Source: an uncultured Eubacterium sp. (lineage in GTDB: Bacteria > Bacillota > Clostridia > Lachnospirales > Lachnospiraceae). From it: a stretch of 6,433 nucleotides of DNA. The first letter of the stretch is position 1. Each line of letters begins with the position of its first letter. Location: assembly GCA_946611445.1 (NCBI GenBank), contig CAMODP010000106.1, forward strand, positions 1 to 6,433, given 5' to 3'. The position numbers and the translations under genes are program-made. Below the pieces are notes generated by a model. That model saw only the letters and a list, made by a program, of their open reading frames with translations, had not been told where the DNA came from and made no database searches. Shown here one piece after another: positions 6,255 through 6,433 of the stretch.

Positions 6255-6284
6255 GCCGGTTCCGGGAAACTGCCCGGCACCGGC
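6255..6284 (-). promoter_or_regulatory. GC-rich hairpin in the leader of the fusion gene
   Basis: On the minus strand GCCGGT and CCGGG pair with CCCGG and ACCGGC across one G/A mismatch, with a 6-base loop. No T run follows, so it is not a standard terminator. If transcription begins near 6289 the hairpin lies almost at the 5' end of the mRNA, a position known to protect transcripts from decay. No known riboswitch class is recognised. Confidence 0.55.
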
Positions 6285-6295
6285 GAAGGTATTTT

Positions 6296-6301
6296 ATTAT
6301 A
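6296..6301 (-). promoter_or_regulatory. Probable -10 box for the fusion/lipoprotein unit
   Basis: Perfect TATAAT on the minus strand, about 87 bases before the ATG at 6209. There is no good -35 hexamer at 15-19 bases (the best is TGGATT at 17), so this promoter may be weak or dependent on an activator. Expected transcript start near 6289. Confidence 0.5.
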
Positions 6302-6337
6302 CCTCAGTGCAGGATAAAAATCCATACTAAGCGAAAC

Positions 6338-6367
6338 GAGTCAAATGGAATGGTTCACCTTTGACTC
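6338..6367. promoter_or_regulatory. Dyad GAGTCAAA-N14-TTTGACTC upstream of the fusion gene
   Basis: Perfect 8-base inverted repeat (6338-6345 and 6360-6367) separated by 14 bases. Its centre is roughly 63 bases upstream of the start predicted from the TATAAT at 6301-6296. It could be a transcription-factor operator. Alternatively it could be a weak terminator of a gene beyond 6433, but neither flank has a clear T run. Confidence 0.45.
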
Positions 6368-6397
6368 ATTTTAGGTGTTTTAATTGCCATTTAATGT

Positions 6398-6433
6398 AGT
6401 AATATCGGACGTCAGCCAGGGTCAGTAATACCG
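6398..6433. repeat. Imperfect direct repeat AGTAATAYCG at the window edge
   Basis: AGTAATATCG at 6398-6407 and AGTAATACCG at 6424-6433 match at 9 of 10 bases, 26 bases apart. The second copy touches the window end, so more copies might follow. No gene is visible from 6210 to 6433 apart from the sites listed here. Confidence 0.25.

Noticed and set aside
6312..6323. Inverted repeat GGAT-AAAA-ATCC
   Set aside because: A four-base stem is too short to mean anything by itself.
6361..6366. Divergent + strand promoter from TTGACT
   Set aside because: No acceptable -10 box lies 15-19 bases downstream and no + strand gene starts before the window ends.

Overview
The window looks like chromosomal DNA of a moderately GC-rich member of the Clostridia (Bacillota), most likely Lachnospiraceae-like. 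This is an inference from strong AGGAGG ribosome binding sites, an ATP-binding/permease/binding-protein set of the gut-clostridial multiple-monosaccharide type, and AT-rich intergenic DNA between GC-rich genes. All five genes that I accept lie on the minus strand, so transcription runs from high to low coordinates. No tRNA, rRNA, CRISPR array, insertion sequence or prophage gene is visible.

Unit 1 (about 6433 to 4012) starts with a 224-base leader. It holds a perfect TATAAT, a GC-rich hairpin close to the expected mRNA 5' end, and an upstream GAGTCAAA/TTTGACTC dyad. Next comes a three-part fusion protein: an N-terminal NifX/NifB-type cofactor-binding domain, a linker with 9 Cys and 8 His, and a C-terminal SlyD-like FKBP prolyl isomerase. 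Twenty bases later follows a secreted or lipid-anchored protein with a lipocalin-like N-terminus and two related beta-rich repeats. A hairpin with a T6 tail closes the unit at 4040-4012.

Unit 2 (about 3906 to beyond position 1) is a sugar ABC transporter operon. A near-consensus promoter (TTGACG, 17 bases, TATTAT) carries a CcpA/LacI-type operator-like sequence inside its spacer. The order is chvE (sugar-binding protein), a strong stem-loop with a weak T tail, mmsA (double-domain ATPase, TTG start) and mmsB (permease, GTG start, cut off by the window edge). Together these would bind, energise and import aldose monosaccharides. The strong ATG site for chvE, the intercistronic stem-loop and the weaker start codons downstream all fit with making more binding protein than membrane components.

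The most unusual item is the NifX / Cys-His linker / SlyD fusion with its secreted partner. There is no nitrogen-fixation gene in view, so a role in handling a metal or cluster during protein folding is more plausible than FeMo-cofactor work, but this is inference. The transporter operon itself is conventional.
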